A stretch of 64,000 nt of DNA from JBFXAF01 sp050184585 (lineage in GTDB: Bacteria > Pseudomonadota > Alphaproteobacteria > Rhizobiales > Rhizobiaceae): positions 186,001-250,000 of the forward strand of contig JBFXAF010000003.1 in the NCBI GenBank assembly GCA_050184585.1, read 5' to 3'. The notes under the pieces were generated by a model. It did no database searches, had not been told where the DNA came from, and saw only the letters and a list, made by a program, of their open reading frames with translations. This document shows positions 1 to 9,272 of this stretch, in pieces. The position numbers were made by a program, and so were the translations under genes. Position 1 is the stretch's first letter; every line of letters begins with the position of its first letter.

Positions 1-132
1 GCAGATCGATCTTGTTGACGAACTTTGTTTCCGCGCAGCAGCGCTCCGACGATCTTCCTCCAATTTCGAACACTGACGCGTTCGGCATTCGGCCGGGCGA
101 CGTAAATCTGTGCGATTTAAAGGATAATCGTC

Positions 133-342
133 ATGAATACTGGAACGGTAAAGTTCTTCAATTCGACCAAGGGCTTCGGCTTCATCGAACAGGGCAACGG
201 CAAGCCGGACGTTTTCGTCCACATCTCCGCCGTCGAGCGCGCTGGTCTGCGTGGTCTTGTCGAGGGCCAGAAGGTCAGCTTCGACATCGTCAAGGACGAT
301 CGCAACGGCAAGAGCTCTGCCGAGAACCTTCAGGCCGCCTGA
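133..342 (+). CDS. CspA-family cold-shock protein
   Basis: A 69-residue single cold-shock domain, a cytoplasmic RNA/ssDNA-binding chaperone. RNP1 is visible as KGFGFI (13-18) and RNP2 as VFVHIS (27-32). The start is set by AAAGGA at 119-124, eight bases before the ATG. The gene is monocistronic, with its own hairpin terminator at 409-431. Rhizobia carry many csp paralogues, so I give no numbered symbol. Confidence 0.95.
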   Translation: MNTGTVKFFNSTKGFGFIEQGNGKPDVFVHISAVERAGLRGLVEGQKVSFDIVKDDRNGKSSAENLQAA

Positions 343-408
343 GGAACACACGCTTCCGGTCTTCGACCACGGATGTAATGGCACTGGCCATCGGAGCGTC
401 GAGGAGAA

Positions 409-432
409 GGTCGGGCACGCCCGGCCTTTTTT
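409..432 (+). terminator. Rho-independent terminator of the csp gene
   Basis: A seven-pair stem (GGTCGGG / CCCGGCC, one G-T wobble) with a CACG loop is followed directly by six T. It lies 67 bases after the csp stop and just before the next small gene. Confidence 0.8.
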
Positions 433-451
433 CGTTGATGAGGATCACGCA

Positions 452-667
452 ATGAAAGCAACTCCCAACGCCGGCATGCTGAAGCCTTCCGCGTCCCAAC
501 GCGAAGCCAAGAGTGACACGACGACGAAGGTTGCGTGGCAGATCATCGACGGCGAGGCCGCGGCGCGCAGCGCCAAGACCGAGCGTCTGCGCGCCGCCAG
601 GCTCGCCCAGGAGTCGACCGAAACGCCCGAGCCGCCGAAGAAGAAGGCGCCTAAGCGCAAGCGTTAG
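452..667 (+). CDS. Small basic hypothetical protein (71 aa)
   Basis: I do not recognise a family. The 71-residue product is rich in Ala, Lys and Arg and ends in a strongly basic tail (PPKKKAPKRKR). There is no signal peptide or membrane segment. AGGA at 441-444 lies seven bases before the ATG, which favours this start over the longer open frame that begins inside csp. It follows the csp terminator, so it probably has its own promoter. The basic tail would suit nucleic-acid binding, but that is inference. Confidence 0.6.
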   Translation: MKATPNAGMLKPSASQREAKSDTTTKVAWQIIDGEAAARSAKTERLRAARLAQESTETPEPPKKKAPKRKR

Positions 668-680
668 GGCAATGTTCGCT

Positions 681-932
681 CTACGCGGCCGGTTCGATCT
701 CGTCGGGATCGATGTCATCGAAATCAACGACGCCGACCTCACGGCCGTCTTCGCCGACCACGCGGACAGCGGCCCCGGATGGCCGGACCCCGCCGCCCTT
801 CATGACGCGCTCGACAAGCAGGTCGCGCGCGCAGTGTCGTGCTTCCTGCCGCGCCACCTCGTCCGAGGGGAACTCCGCATCGGCTATGAACGGGACCTCC
901 TCGTCGCGAAACCAGAAATGATAGCGCCCCAT
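681..932 (-). CDS. DUF6894-family protein
   Basis: An 83-residue protein starting MGRYHFWFRDEE, the typical opening of the small DUF6894 family (MxRYxF, then an acidic stretch), common in rhizobia and of unknown function. I chose this start because the family begins at MxRY and because the previous gene stops one base before it, giving a TGA-G-ATG junction. It is the last gene of a minus-strand run from the DUF892 gene. A second family member lies at 1910-2143. Confidence 0.7.
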   Translation of the reverse strand: MGRYHFWFRDEEVPFIADAEFPSDEVARQEARHCARDLLVERVMKGGGVRPSGAAVRVVGEDGREVGVVDFDDIDPDEIEPAA

Positions 933-933
933 C

Positions 934-1182
934 TCAACCCCGCCTGGAAGACGTGACGGCTTTTTCGCGCCGGGCCATCTTCCCGCCACGCTTGGCGGTC
1001 GTATCCCCCCGCGTCGCCGCGGGATCTCGCTGAACCCCTTCGGATTGGCGCAGGGTATCCGGGCTCTCCGACTGCATCAGCCCGCCCTTCCGGTTGTCGG
1101 CGGCGTCCAGGCCCGCGCGATCGCGGTCCTCTTCGTCATCATGTGCTTGCAGCTTGCGGGCGCCGGTCTCTCGCTTGTTCAT
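934..1182 (-). CDS. Hydrophilic hypothetical protein (82 aa)
   Basis: An unrecognised 82-residue, highly charged protein, probably largely disordered (rich in Arg, Asp, Glu, Gly). The start is set by a GGGAG ribosome-binding site just upstream of the ATG on the minus strand. The stop is one base from the start of the downstream DUF6894 gene, so the two are probably co-translated. Small disordered hydrophilic proteins are common among rhizobial general-stress genes, which fits this neighbourhood, but no function can be assigned. Confidence 0.55.
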   Translation of the reverse strand: MNKRETGARKLQAHDDEEDRDRAGLDAADNRKGGLMQSESPDTLRQSEGVQRDPAATRGDTTAKRGGKMARREKAVTSSRRG

Positions 1183-1288
1183 CGTATACTCCCGCGTTGC
1201 GATCGAAAGCCATCCATCCAAGGGCCGATCGCGGATCTCATTGATCGAGCCATGAGACCCGCGATGCCGCCTGCGCGGCGGACCGGTC

Positions 1289-1819
1289 TCAGGCGGCTTC
1301 AGCGACAGCCCTCTCATTGACGCCGCTGTCGCCGAGCTGGCTCAACGCCCCGTCCGTGGCGATCTCCTCCTGGAGCGTGGCGTCCAGCAGTTTGGCGGCG
1401 TCCGGCATTCCGAGCGTCTCGGCCCAGCGCTTCAGCGTACCGTAGCGCGCGATCTCATAGTGCTCGACAGCCTGCGCTGCGGCCACCAGTCCGGCGTCGA
1501 GCGCGGCAGCTCCCTTGAACTCCTCGAGGATCTCCTCGCCTTCCTCCAGGATGCCGTCGATGGCGGGGCACGTCTTGCCCTGCATGCGCTTGCCGATGAT
1601 CTGGAAGACCTTTTCCAGCCTTTCCACCTGCCCTTCGGTTTCTTCCCTGTGCTTTTCGAACGCCGCTCCGACGCTGTCGGAATCGGCTCCTCGCGCCATT
1701 TTCGGAAGCGCCTTCAGGATCTTCCGTTCGGCATAGAGGATGTCCTTGAGACCATCGTAGAACAGGTCCTCGAGTGTCTTGTCTGATTTCCGGGTCGATG
1801 ACTTGCTCGCCTTCGCCAT
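1289..1819 (-). CDS. DUF892 / YciE-type ferritin-like protein
   Basis: A 176-residue four-helix ferritin-like protein of the DUF892 (YciF/YciE) family, induced by stress in several bacteria. The family core is recognisable: LEDLFYDGLKDILYAERKI near the N-terminus, KHREETEGQVERLEKVF in helix two, and AVEHYEIARYGTL carrying the conserved E-H pair. The start is MAKASKSS, after which a short basic tail precedes the helical core; the longer frame upstream is not needed. A GGAAC-N16-AGTT motif at 1863-1887 on the same strand resembles an EcfG (general stress) promoter. Confidence 0.85.
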   Translation of the reverse strand: MAKASKSSTRKSDKTLEDLFYDGLKDILYAERKILKALPKMARGADSDSVGAAFEKHREETEGQVERLEKVFQIIGKRMQGKTCPAIDGILEEGEEILEEFKGAAALDAGLVAAAQAVEHYEIARYGTLKRWAETLGMPDAAKLLDATLQEEIATDGALSQLGDSGVNERAVAEAA

Positions 1820-1862
1820 GGTAACGCTCCCATAATTGTTCACAGTCGCCTGGACGCATGGC

Positions 1863-1887
1863 AACTCACTGTCCCCCGGAGGGTTCC
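1863..1887 (-). promoter_or_regulatory. EcfG-like (general stress sigma) promoter candidate
   Basis: Read on the minus strand, GGAAC (1887-1883) is followed after 16 bases by AGTT (1866-1863), 44 bases before the DUF892 start. The alphaproteobacterial EcfG consensus is GGAAC-N16/17-CGTT, so this is one mismatch in the -10 element. The downstream gene belongs to a typical stress family. Judged by eye only. Confidence 0.4.
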
Positions 1888-1909
1888 GTTAACATTTGAA
1901 AGCACGCGC

Positions 1910-2143
1910 TCAGAGCCAGGTGGCGGTGAATCGCAGTGAGCACTCGAACACCGCCGAGCCTGTCTCGTCCCGGACCTTGATCTCGAACAGACGCTGGTCT
2001 CCGTCCGGCAGTTCTTGGCGGGCGATCTCGGGAAGCGCTTCGATCGCCCGGGCGCGCACCTGCCACGGTCCTTCACAATCGATGCCGATCTCATCGATGG
2101 CGGTCGATCCTCCGTCAAACATGTCGAAAAAGTATCGTGCCAT
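1910..2143 (-). CDS. DUF6894-family protein
   Basis: A 77-residue DUF6894 protein starting MARYFFDMFDGG, with the acidic middle and the ARAIEALPEIARQELPDGD segment typical of the family. Function unknown. The start is chosen by family length; the upstream in-frame ATG would add twelve atypical residues. It is divergent from the Crp/Fnr gene at 2250. A GGAAC-N16-CATT motif lies 30-54 bases upstream on its strand. Confidence 0.7.
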   Translation of the reverse strand: MARYFFDMFDGGSTAIDEIGIDCEGPWQVRARAIEALPEIARQELPDGDQRLFEIKVRDETGSAVFECSLRFTATWL

Positions 2144-2172
2144 CGGCTGCCTTCGGGACTTGACCCAGACCG

Positions 2173-2205
2173 AATGCACGGTCGGCGATCGAGTTCCATC
2201 GGAAC
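2173..2205. promoter_or_regulatory. GTTCC-ATC-GGAAC inverted repeat in a divergent promoter region
   Basis: Between the divergent DUF6894 and Crp/Fnr genes, GTTCC (2193-2197) and GGAAC (2201-2205) form a five-base inverted repeat. The left half, read on the minus strand, gives GGAAC-N16-CATT, close to an EcfG promoter for the DUF6894 gene. The right half has only GCTT at the matching distance and is weaker. Confidence 0.35.
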
Positions 2206-2249
2206 GTCTCGACCCCGCGGTGCTTTCTCAGGGGAACCGAGGGACGCCC

Positions 2250-2978
2250 ATGAACGCAAACATCGAGCTTCTCTACCGCTCGCTTCGGCGGCGAGACCGG
2301 CTGTCGGACGACGAACTCGACATCCTTTCGAAGCTGACTCAGAAGGCCGCGAGCTACGGCCGGGGCGCCGAGATCATCGCGGATCGTTCGCGGCCGTCCT
2401 CGAGCTGCCTGCTGGTGTCCGGCCTCACCGCCCGAGCGGTCTTCCTGCCCGACGGCCGCCGCCAGTTGACCGCAATCCACGTACCTGGCGACTTCGTCGA
2501 CCTGCACGCGCTTCTCCTGAAGACGATGGACCATAGCGTCATTGCATTGACGTCTTGCGCCGTTGTCTTCGTCCCTCATCCTGACCTGATCGAGGTCACG
2601 GAGAAGGCGCCCCATCTCACCAGGGTCCTGTGGCTGTCCACCACCATCGACGCGGCGATCCAGCGCGAACTGATCGCCTCGATAGGACGCCGTTCGCCCT
2701 TGCAGCGTCTCGCGCATCTGATCTGCGAGCTGTTCCTGCGGCTGGACACGGTCGGCCTCGCCACTGGCGGCTCGTTCGCCTTCGGCATCACGCAGACCGA
2801 TCTGGCCGACATTCTCGGCCTGTCGCTGGTCCACACCAACCGGACGGTTCAGGAATTGCGCGCCACGGGTCTGGTCACATGGAACCAGGCCGAGGTGGCC
2901 ATCGCCGATTTCGACAGACTGGCGAAGCTCGGCCGTTTCGACGACACCTATCTGAACCTCAACGCGGAGCCGCGCTAG
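2250..2978 (+). CDS. Crp/Fnr-family transcriptional regulator
   Basis: A 242-residue regulator with an N-terminal cyclic-nucleotide-type beta-roll (about 30-130, with the PGDFVDL turn at 79-85) and a C-terminal winged helix (about 150-225; recognition region ITQTDLADILGLSLVHTNRT from 180). It lacks the N-terminal cysteine cluster of oxygen-sensing Fnr/FixK proteins, so the signal is unknown. The start is ATG 2250, the point where family similarity begins; the frame stays open upstream to 1896 without protein-like sequence. It sits next to stress-type genes. Confidence 0.88.
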   Translation: MNANIELLYRSLRRRDRLSDDELDILSKLTQKAASYGRGAEIIADRSRPSSSCLLVSGLTARAVFLPDGRRQLTAIHVPGDFVDLHALLLKTMDHSVIALTSCAVVFVPHPDLIEVTEKAPHLTRVLWLSTTIDAAIQRELIASIGRRSPLQRLAHLICELFLRLDTVGLATGGSFAFGITQTDLADILGLSLVHTNRTVQELRATGLVTWNQAEVAIADFDRLAKLGRFDDTYLNLNAEPR

Positions 2979-3019
2979 CGCGAGAGATGTTCGACAGGCT
3001 TCGCAGGATCGCAGGGAGG

Positions 3020-3094
3020 TGGCACGCCCAAGGGGAATCGAACCCCTGTTTGCGCCGTGAGAGGGCGCCGTCCTAACCGCTAGACGATGGGCGC
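3020..3094 (-). tRNA. tRNA-Glu (anticodon CTC)
   Basis: On the minus strand the sequence begins GCGCCCATCGTCTAGCGG and folds as a cloverleaf. It has a seven-pair acceptor stem with a terminal G-T pair, an anticodon stem GCGCC/GGCGC around the loop CTCTCAC (anticodon CTC), the T-loop GTTCGATTC, discriminator G and an encoded CCA (3020-3022). It reads GAG codons. Confidence 0.97.
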
Positions 3095-3183
3095 GAGCCG
3101 AGGGGCGATATAGATTGCCCGCGCCGCAAAAGCAACCCGTCGCATGCCGCGCCAAACGGCGTTTCGACGCACGGCGCGCGAGC

Positions 3184-3585
3184 TCAGCGCGCCGGCTGGA
3201 TCAGATCGAACCGGTTGCCGTAGAGGTCTTCGAAGACCGCGACGGTGCCGTAGCCCTCGCGGCGCGGCGCCTCCCGGAAGACGACGCCGCGCCCCAGCAT
3301 GGCCGCGTGATCGCGCGCGAAATCATCGGTATCGAGGAAGAGGAAGACGCGTCCGCCGGTCTGGTCGCCGACTCTGGCGAGTTGCGCTTCGCCCTCCGCA
3401 TTCGCCAGCAACAGCCGTGCGCCACGTCCGCCCGGCGGCGCGACCACCAGCCAGCGCCTGCCGCCGCCGAGGTCCACGTCGTCACAGACCACGAAACCCA
3501 GCTTCGAGACGTACCAGTCGCGCGCCTCGTCATAGTCACGCACGACGATGGCGACGGTCGCCAGCGAGCGTCGTGGCTCGGTCAT
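3184..3585 (-). CDS. VOC-family (glyoxalase/bleomycin-resistance) protein
   Basis: A 133-residue single VOC-fold protein made of two beta-alpha-beta-beta-beta modules, recognisable from VRDYDEARDWYVSKLGF near the N-terminus and YGTVAVFEDLYGNRFDLIQP at the C-terminus. The C-terminal Glu (VFEDLYGN) fits a metal ligand. Substrate cannot be predicted; relatives include dioxygenases and lyases. Its ATG overlaps the stop of the upstream single-TM gene by four bases, so the two are co-translated. Confidence 0.85.
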   Translation of the reverse strand: MTEPRRSLATVAIVVRDYDEARDWYVSKLGFVVCDDVDLGGGRRWLVVAPPGGRGARLLLANAEGEAQLARVGDQTGGRVFLFLDTDDFARDHAAMLGRGVVFREAPRREGYGTVAVFEDLYGNRFDLIQPAR

Positions 3586-3956
3586 CGCGCGGTGACGTCG
3601 TAGCGCCCGACCAGCCTTCCGCCGACGAGGTCGTAGACAAGGATTGCGCGCGCGCCGTCAGGGAGTTCAACGTCGATGGCTATGCGGCTCCCTGACAGCG
3701 ACTGGGAGACGACCCTCGCACCCGGCGGCAGCGCGATCGTGCCCGCGACCGGTTCCCCCGACGCGTCGGCGGCCGGCGGCGTGTCGGCCTCGCCGCCGCT
3801 GATGCCGCGATAGACAAGCGCGAGCAGCACGGCCATAACCGCCGCGAACAGGATGGCGAGGTTGATCGCCATGAAGCGCACCAGCTTGCGGCGCAGCCGC
3901 TCCGCCGCGGGATCCAGCGGAGGGTCTTCGTTGTGATCGAGCGCGCCGCCTGCCAT
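3582..3956 (-). CDS. Single-TM membrane protein (124 aa)
   Basis: A 124-residue protein with an acidic, charged N-terminal cytoplasmic part, one membrane helix at about 28-49 (FMAINLAILFAAVMAVLLAL) and a periplasmic domain of about 70 residues (IALPPGARVVSQSLSGSRIAI). The start MAGGALDHNE is taken because it clears the divergent rluD gene; a longer frame to 4076 would overlap rluD deeply. Small one-TM proteins beside rluD are common in Rhizobiales; I do not recognise a function. Confidence 0.7.
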   Translation of the reverse strand: MAGGALDHNEDPPLDPAAERLRRKLVRFMAINLAILFAAVMAVLLALVYRGISGGEADTPPAADASGEPVAGTIALPPGARVVSQSLSGSRIAIDVELPDGARAILVYDLVGGRLVGRYDVTAR

Positions 3957-3978
3957 GCCGTTCCACGCTGGGCCGAGA

Positions 3979-4995
3979 ATGCGCGATCCTGATAGCGAAG
4001 CGTCCGACGGATTGATAGTGCTGGTGGTCGACGGCGCCGACGCGGGTGCGAGGATCGACCAGTGGCTCGCGCGCAAACTCGGGCCGGAACTGTCGCGCAG
4101 CCGGGTTCAGGCCCTCATCCGCGACGGCAGGGTGGCGGTCGACGGCGGGGTCATGCGCGAACCGAGCCGAAAGGTCGCGTCCGGCGATGGCGTGACGGTC
4201 GGCTTGCCCGAGCCCGAGGCGCCGGAACCGGGCGGCGAGCCGATCCCGCTCAACATCCTCTTCGAGGATGAGGACGTCGTCGTCATCGACAAGCCGGCCG
4301 GGCTGGTCGTGCATCCCGGCCCGGGCAACTGGACCGGTACGCTCGTCAACGCGCTGATCCACCATTGCGGCGACAGTCTCTCCGGCATCGGCGGCGTCCG
4401 GCGGCCGGGGATCGTGCACAGGCTCGACAGGGACACCAGCGGGGTCATGGTGGTGGCCAAGACCGACACCGCGCACAAGTCCCTGTCCGAGGCGTTCGCC
4501 GACCACGGCCGCGACGGAGACCTCGAACGGGCCTATGCCGCGCTGGTCTGGGGCGCACCGGAGCGCGTGGCCGGCACGGTCGACGCGGCGCTCGGCCGCC
4601 ATGCGGACAGGGTGCGCCGCGCCGTGGTTCCCGCCAGCCGCGCCGACGCCCGCCATGCGGTGACCCACTGGCGCGTCGAAGAGCGTTTCGGCACTGACGT
4701 CGCGGCCCTGGTCGAATGCCGGCTGGAAACCGGCCGCACCCACCAGATCCGCGTGCACATGGCCCATCTCGGCCACCCGGTGGTCGGCGACCCGGACTAT
4801 GCGACAGGCTTCCGCACCAAGGCGAACCGCCTGCCGGAACCGCTGCGGTCACGGGTCTCCGCCTTTCCGCGGCAGGCGCTGCACGCGCGGCTGCTCGCTT
4901 TCCGCCATCCGCGCACAGGCAGGCCGATGCGCTTCGAGACGCCGCTGCCGGCGGATATGCAAGCGCTGGTGGACGGGTTCCGGGCGATCGGCTGA
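3979..4995 (+). CDS. rluD: RluA/RluD-family 23S rRNA pseudouridine synthase
   Basis: A 338-residue pseudouridine synthase. An N-terminal S4 RNA-binding domain (ARIDQWLARKLGPELSRSRV) is followed by the RluA catalytic domain with the signature HRLDRDTSGVMVVAKT, whose second Asp is the catalytic nucleophile. Length fits RluD, which modifies helix 69 of 23S rRNA. An in-frame ATG at 3955 is an alternative start but overlaps the divergent gene. rpoH follows immediately, a conserved rhizobial arrangement. Confidence 0.9.
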   Translation: MRDPDSEASDGLIVLVVDGADAGARIDQWLARKLGPELSRSRVQALIRDGRVAVDGGVMREPSRKVASGDGVTVGLPEPEAPEPGGEPIPLNILFEDEDVVVIDKPAGLVVHPGPGNWTGTLVNALIHHCGDSLSGIGGVRRPGIVHRLDRDTSGVMVVAKTDTAHKSLSEAFADHGRDGDLERAYAALVWGAPERVAGTVDAALGRHADRVRRAVVPASRADARHAVTHWRVEERFGTDVAALVECRLETGRTHQIRVHMAHLGHPVVGDPDYATGFRTKANRLPEPLRSRVSAFPRQALHARLLAFRHPRTGRPMRFETPLPADMQALVDGFRAIG

Positions 4996-5039
4996 GATTG
5001 CATCGCCCGTTCACAACGGCGTGACGATCTGTTTAGGCT

Positions 5040-5066
5040 TGAACAAAACAGTGTCCTTTCCCGTTT
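5040..5066 (+). promoter_or_regulatory. EcfG-like promoter candidate upstream of rpoH
   Basis: TGAAC (5040-5044), 17 bases, then CGTTT (5062-5066), about 100 bases upstream of the rpoH ATG. The EcfG consensus is GGAAC-N16/17-CGTT, so only the first -35 base differs. rpoH genes lie downstream of the general stress sigma in some rhizobia. No good housekeeping -35/-10 pair is visible in the same stretch. Confidence 0.3.
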
Positions 5067-5166
5067 CGTTCCTGTATACGAATGGTGCGTGGCGAGTCCC
5101 GGATGGGACGCCTCGTCATATGCCTGCCGCGTTTCGGGGGCATTTTCACAGAAGAGGGGGTGCTTT

Positions 5167-6081
5167 ATGGCCCAGACACTACCCAGCATCGTTTCCGGCG
5201 AAGGCGGCTTGTCCCGCTACCTGGAAGAAATCCGCAGATTTCCGATGCTCCAGCCGCAGGAAGAGTACATGCTCGCCAAGCGGTACCTGGAGCACGCCGA
5301 CACCGGCGCCGCCCACAAGCTCGTTACCAGCCATCTGCGTCTCGTCGCCAAGATTGCGATGGGCTACCGCGGCTACGGCCTGCCAATCGGCGAAGTCATT
5401 TCCGAAGGCAATGTCGGCCTCATGCAGGCCGTCAAGAAGTTCGAGCCCGAGCGCGGCTTCCGCCTGGCGACCTACGCCATGTGGTGGATCAAGGCCTCGA
5501 TCCAGGAGTACATCCTGCGCTCGTGGAGCCTGGTGAAGATGGGCACCACCGCGAACCAGAAGCGGCTGTTCTTCAACCTCAGGAAGGTGAAGGGCAAGAT
5601 CCAGGCGCTGGACGACGGCGATCTGAAGCCAGACCAGATCAGGGAGATTGCCACCCGCCTCAACGTCAGCGAGGAGGAGGTGGTTTCCATGAACCGCCGT
5701 CTTTCGGGCGACGCTTCGCTCAACGCGCCGATCCGCGCGGCGGACGGCGATGGCGGCGGCGAGTGGCAGGACTGGCTGGTCGACGACCACGACAGCCAGG
5801 AGGACATGCTGATCGAGCAGGACGAGCTGGACAGCCGGCGCAGGATGCTGGCCGATTCGCTGGCCGTGCTCAACGATCGGGAGCGGCGTATCTTCGAGGC
5901 GCGGCGCCTTGCGGAGGAGCCGCTGACCCTGGAGGAACTCTCCTCCGAGTTCGACATCAGCCGCGAGCGCGTCCGCCAGATCGAGGTGCGCGCCTTCGAA
6001 AAGGTTCAGGACGCCGTCAAGGCGGCGGCCAAGCGCCAGCTCCAGGGGCTGCGCACCATCGAGGGCCAGCCGGCCGCCTGA
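5167..6081 (+). CDS. rpoH: RNA polymerase sigma-32 factor RpoH
   Basis: A 304-residue heat-shock sigma factor. Region 2 is clear (SHLRLVAKIAMGYRGYGLP, then GFRLATYAMWWIKASIQEYI) and is followed by SLVKMGTTANQKRLFFNLR, typical of RpoH region 2.4/RpoH box. Region 4.2 carries LTLEELSSEFDISRERVRQI. The start MAQTLPSIV is the family start; the frame is open 26 codons further upstream but that stretch is not protein-like. A perfect-stem terminator follows at 6128-6151. Rhizobia often have two rpoH genes and I cannot say which this is. Confidence 0.95.
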   Translation: MAQTLPSIVSGEGGLSRYLEEIRRFPMLQPQEEYMLAKRYLEHADTGAAHKLVTSHLRLVAKIAMGYRGYGLPIGEVISEGNVGLMQAVKKFEPERGFRLATYAMWWIKASIQEYILRSWSLVKMGTTANQKRLFFNLRKVKGKIQALDDGDLKPDQIREIATRLNVSEEEVVSMNRRLSGDASLNAPIRAADGDGGGEWQDWLVDDHDSQEDMLIEQDELDSRRRMLADSLAVLNDRERRIFEARRLAEEPLTLEELSSEFDISRERVRQIEVRAFEKVQDAVKAAAKRQLQGLRTIEGQPAA

Positions 6082-6127
6082 TCTCGTTCGCCGGACCGAT
6101 CGAGGCCCGCTGCCGCAACAAAAGAGA

Positions 6128-6151
6128 ACGCCGCCCGGCCGGGCGGCGTTT
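6128..6151. terminator. Bidirectional hairpin terminator
   Basis: A perfect 24-base palindrome (AACGCCGCCCGG and its complement) lies between the converging rpoH and 6185-7723 genes. TTTCTCG follows on the plus strand and GTTCTCTTTTG on the minus strand, so it can serve both. Confidence 0.7.
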
Positions 6152-6184
6152 CTCGTTATGGAATCATGGGACGATCGTGCCGGG

Positions 6185-7723
6185 TTAGCCTGCGGTTGCG
6201 CTCTGCCATGCCTTCAGCACGTCGTCGAACACCTGGCTCCCGGGCACGCCCTTCTCCATGGTCACCAGCGCGCGGCGGCCCGACTTGTAGATGATCGGGA
6301 TGTCGATCCACCCCTGCTGGCGCAGCATGCCCAGATTGGCATCGATCTCGGCAGGCGTGTCGCTGAGCGCGACGAGGAAGAAGCCCTCGGCGATCTTCGC
6401 CGGCGTGCCGATGATCGAGCTTCCCGGCGCTTCTTCGGTATCCTTGAGCGCGAAGCGCAGGATGTTCTCGATGCCGCCGCCGTCGAAATTGTCGGGCGTG
6501 AGGAAGATCAGTTCGATCATGTGGCTGAACGGCAGCGTGCGGTCGCCGTTGCGCTTGATGGTCATCGTGACCTGAAGGTCCTTCGCCGGGATGGTCGCTT
6601 CCGCCCGGATCGCCGGCTCGGGCGGCAGGTCGCCGCCGGGCGATTCCTGCACGACCGACCAGACGATCGATCCGGTCTCGGCGGAGCCCTGCGCGACGGA
6701 CGTGCGCTCTTCGTAGAATATCGCCCGTTGAGCCACGGCGACGGCGCCGGGCACGGTGTCGGCCGGTGCCGTCTCCGGCGCGGTCGCGGCGGCGTCCGCC
6801 GGGGGCTGCTGACCATCCTCCGGGGCCGATGCGGCGGTGTCTCCATCCTCCGCCAAAGCCGCGGGCGGCGCCGTTTCCGGCGCCACCGGAGGCTGTGTCA
6901 CGGATGCGACCGAGGTTCCCTCGCCGAGCATCGCCTCGCCGCCGGCAGGCCCTTCGTCGGTTTCCGTGCCGTCGGCCTCGAGCCGCTGCGTGAACTTGGT
7001 CTGGACGGGCTGGTCCGCCGCGCGCTCGACACTTTCCGGCGGCGTGTCGGGCGTCTCGGCGGCGGTTTCGACGGGTACGGTCTCGGCCGGCTGTTCGGCG
7101 ACCGTCACGTCGCCCATGCCGAGCATGGCCGCGAAGTCGTCCTTGTTGAGCCAGACCGCGTAGCCGCCGCCCACCATCAAGACCGCTGCGATACCCGCGG
7201 CGATCAAAAGGGCGGCCCCGCGACGGGGCCGAACGTCCGGTTCGTCCGCCATGTCGGGAGAATCGGGCTCCGCAACCGTCTCGCCGGCAAGCGCGGGCGA
7301 GAAACCCGAAGTGGTCGCCGCCAACTCCTCGGCTTCGGCGGGCATCTCGGCGCGCGGCATTTCCGCCCGAGACCCGGCAAGCGGGCGTGCGGGGGGCGTT
7401 TCCCAGGATTTGCGCACAGGCGCGGTGTAGGCGGGACGCGCGACGCTGCTCTCGCCGAGCGAAGGGAAGATGTTCTGCAGGCGGTCCAGGGGGTCGGCGG
7501 GTTCGCCGACGTCCGGAGCGAATTCGGCTTCGATCTGCGCGATCGCGTCCTCGAGCGACCGTCGCTGCCGGTCGGCCACCGAGGCGAGCGGCGGCGGCGA
7601 GATCGCGGCCAGCTTCGCGTCGACCGTGGCGCGGGCCTTGTCGTAGACCCGCTGGCGCATGTCGGGCGTGGTCTCGCCGAGACCGTCGATCGTCTTCTTC
7701 AGTACAGCTACGAAATCCGCCAT
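6185..7723 (-). CDS. Large hypothetical protein with one TM segment (512 aa)
   Basis: Function not recognised. The order is a cytoplasmic N-terminus with a helical region (1-70, MADFVAVLKKTIDGLGE), a Pro/Ala-rich linker, one TM helix at about 169-191, a long low-complexity Ala/Pro/Glu/Thr stretch (about 200-325), and a folded C-terminal domain (330-512) with regular alternation (MIELIFLTPDNF, GWIDIPIIYKSGRRALVTMEKG). Single-TM proteins of this layout beside purA recur in Rhizobiales. Its stop faces rpoH across a shared terminator; purA lies 73 bases upstream on the same strand. Confidence 0.75.
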   Translation of the reverse strand: MADFVAVLKKTIDGLGETTPDMRQRVYDKARATVDAKLAAISPPPLASVADRQRRSLEDAIAQIEAEFAPDVGEPADPLDRLQNIFPSLGESSVARPAYTAPVRKSWETPPARPLAGSRAEMPRAEMPAEAEELAATTSGFSPALAGETVAEPDSPDMADEPDVRPRRGAALLIAAGIAAVLMVGGGYAVWLNKDDFAAMLGMGDVTVAEQPAETVPVETAAETPDTPPESVERAADQPVQTKFTQRLEADGTETDEGPAGGEAMLGEGTSVASVTQPPVAPETAPPAALAEDGDTAASAPEDGQQPPADAAATAPETAPADTVPGAVAVAQRAIFYEERTSVAQGSAETGSIVWSVVQESPGGDLPPEPAIRAEATIPAKDLQVTMTIKRNGDRTLPFSHMIELIFLTPDNFDGGGIENILRFALKDTEEAPGSSIIGTPAKIAEGFFLVALSDTPAEIDANLGMLRQQGWIDIPIIYKSGRRALVTMEKGVPGSQVFDDVLKAWQSATAG

Positions 7724-7795
7724 CGTGCGTCGGCCTGCACTTTCCTTCTCGCCCGGCCCGCTGCGTACAATCCGGCGTGACGCGCGGCGGGGACG

Positions 7796-9094
<1,299 letters not shown>

Positions 9095-9272
9095 CGAAGA
9101 TTCCTTGTCCTGCCCGGCCCGGACGGGCGCGACAGGCCTCTATAGCGCCCGGTTTCCGCCCGCGCGACCCTCGTTTGCCGGCGATGGTCCGTGCAGGCAC
9201 AACATTTTCCGGCGTTGGCGAGGTTTACGATGGCGACGTGAGGCTCTAGGTCGTGTTTCCCGCCGAGACGCC

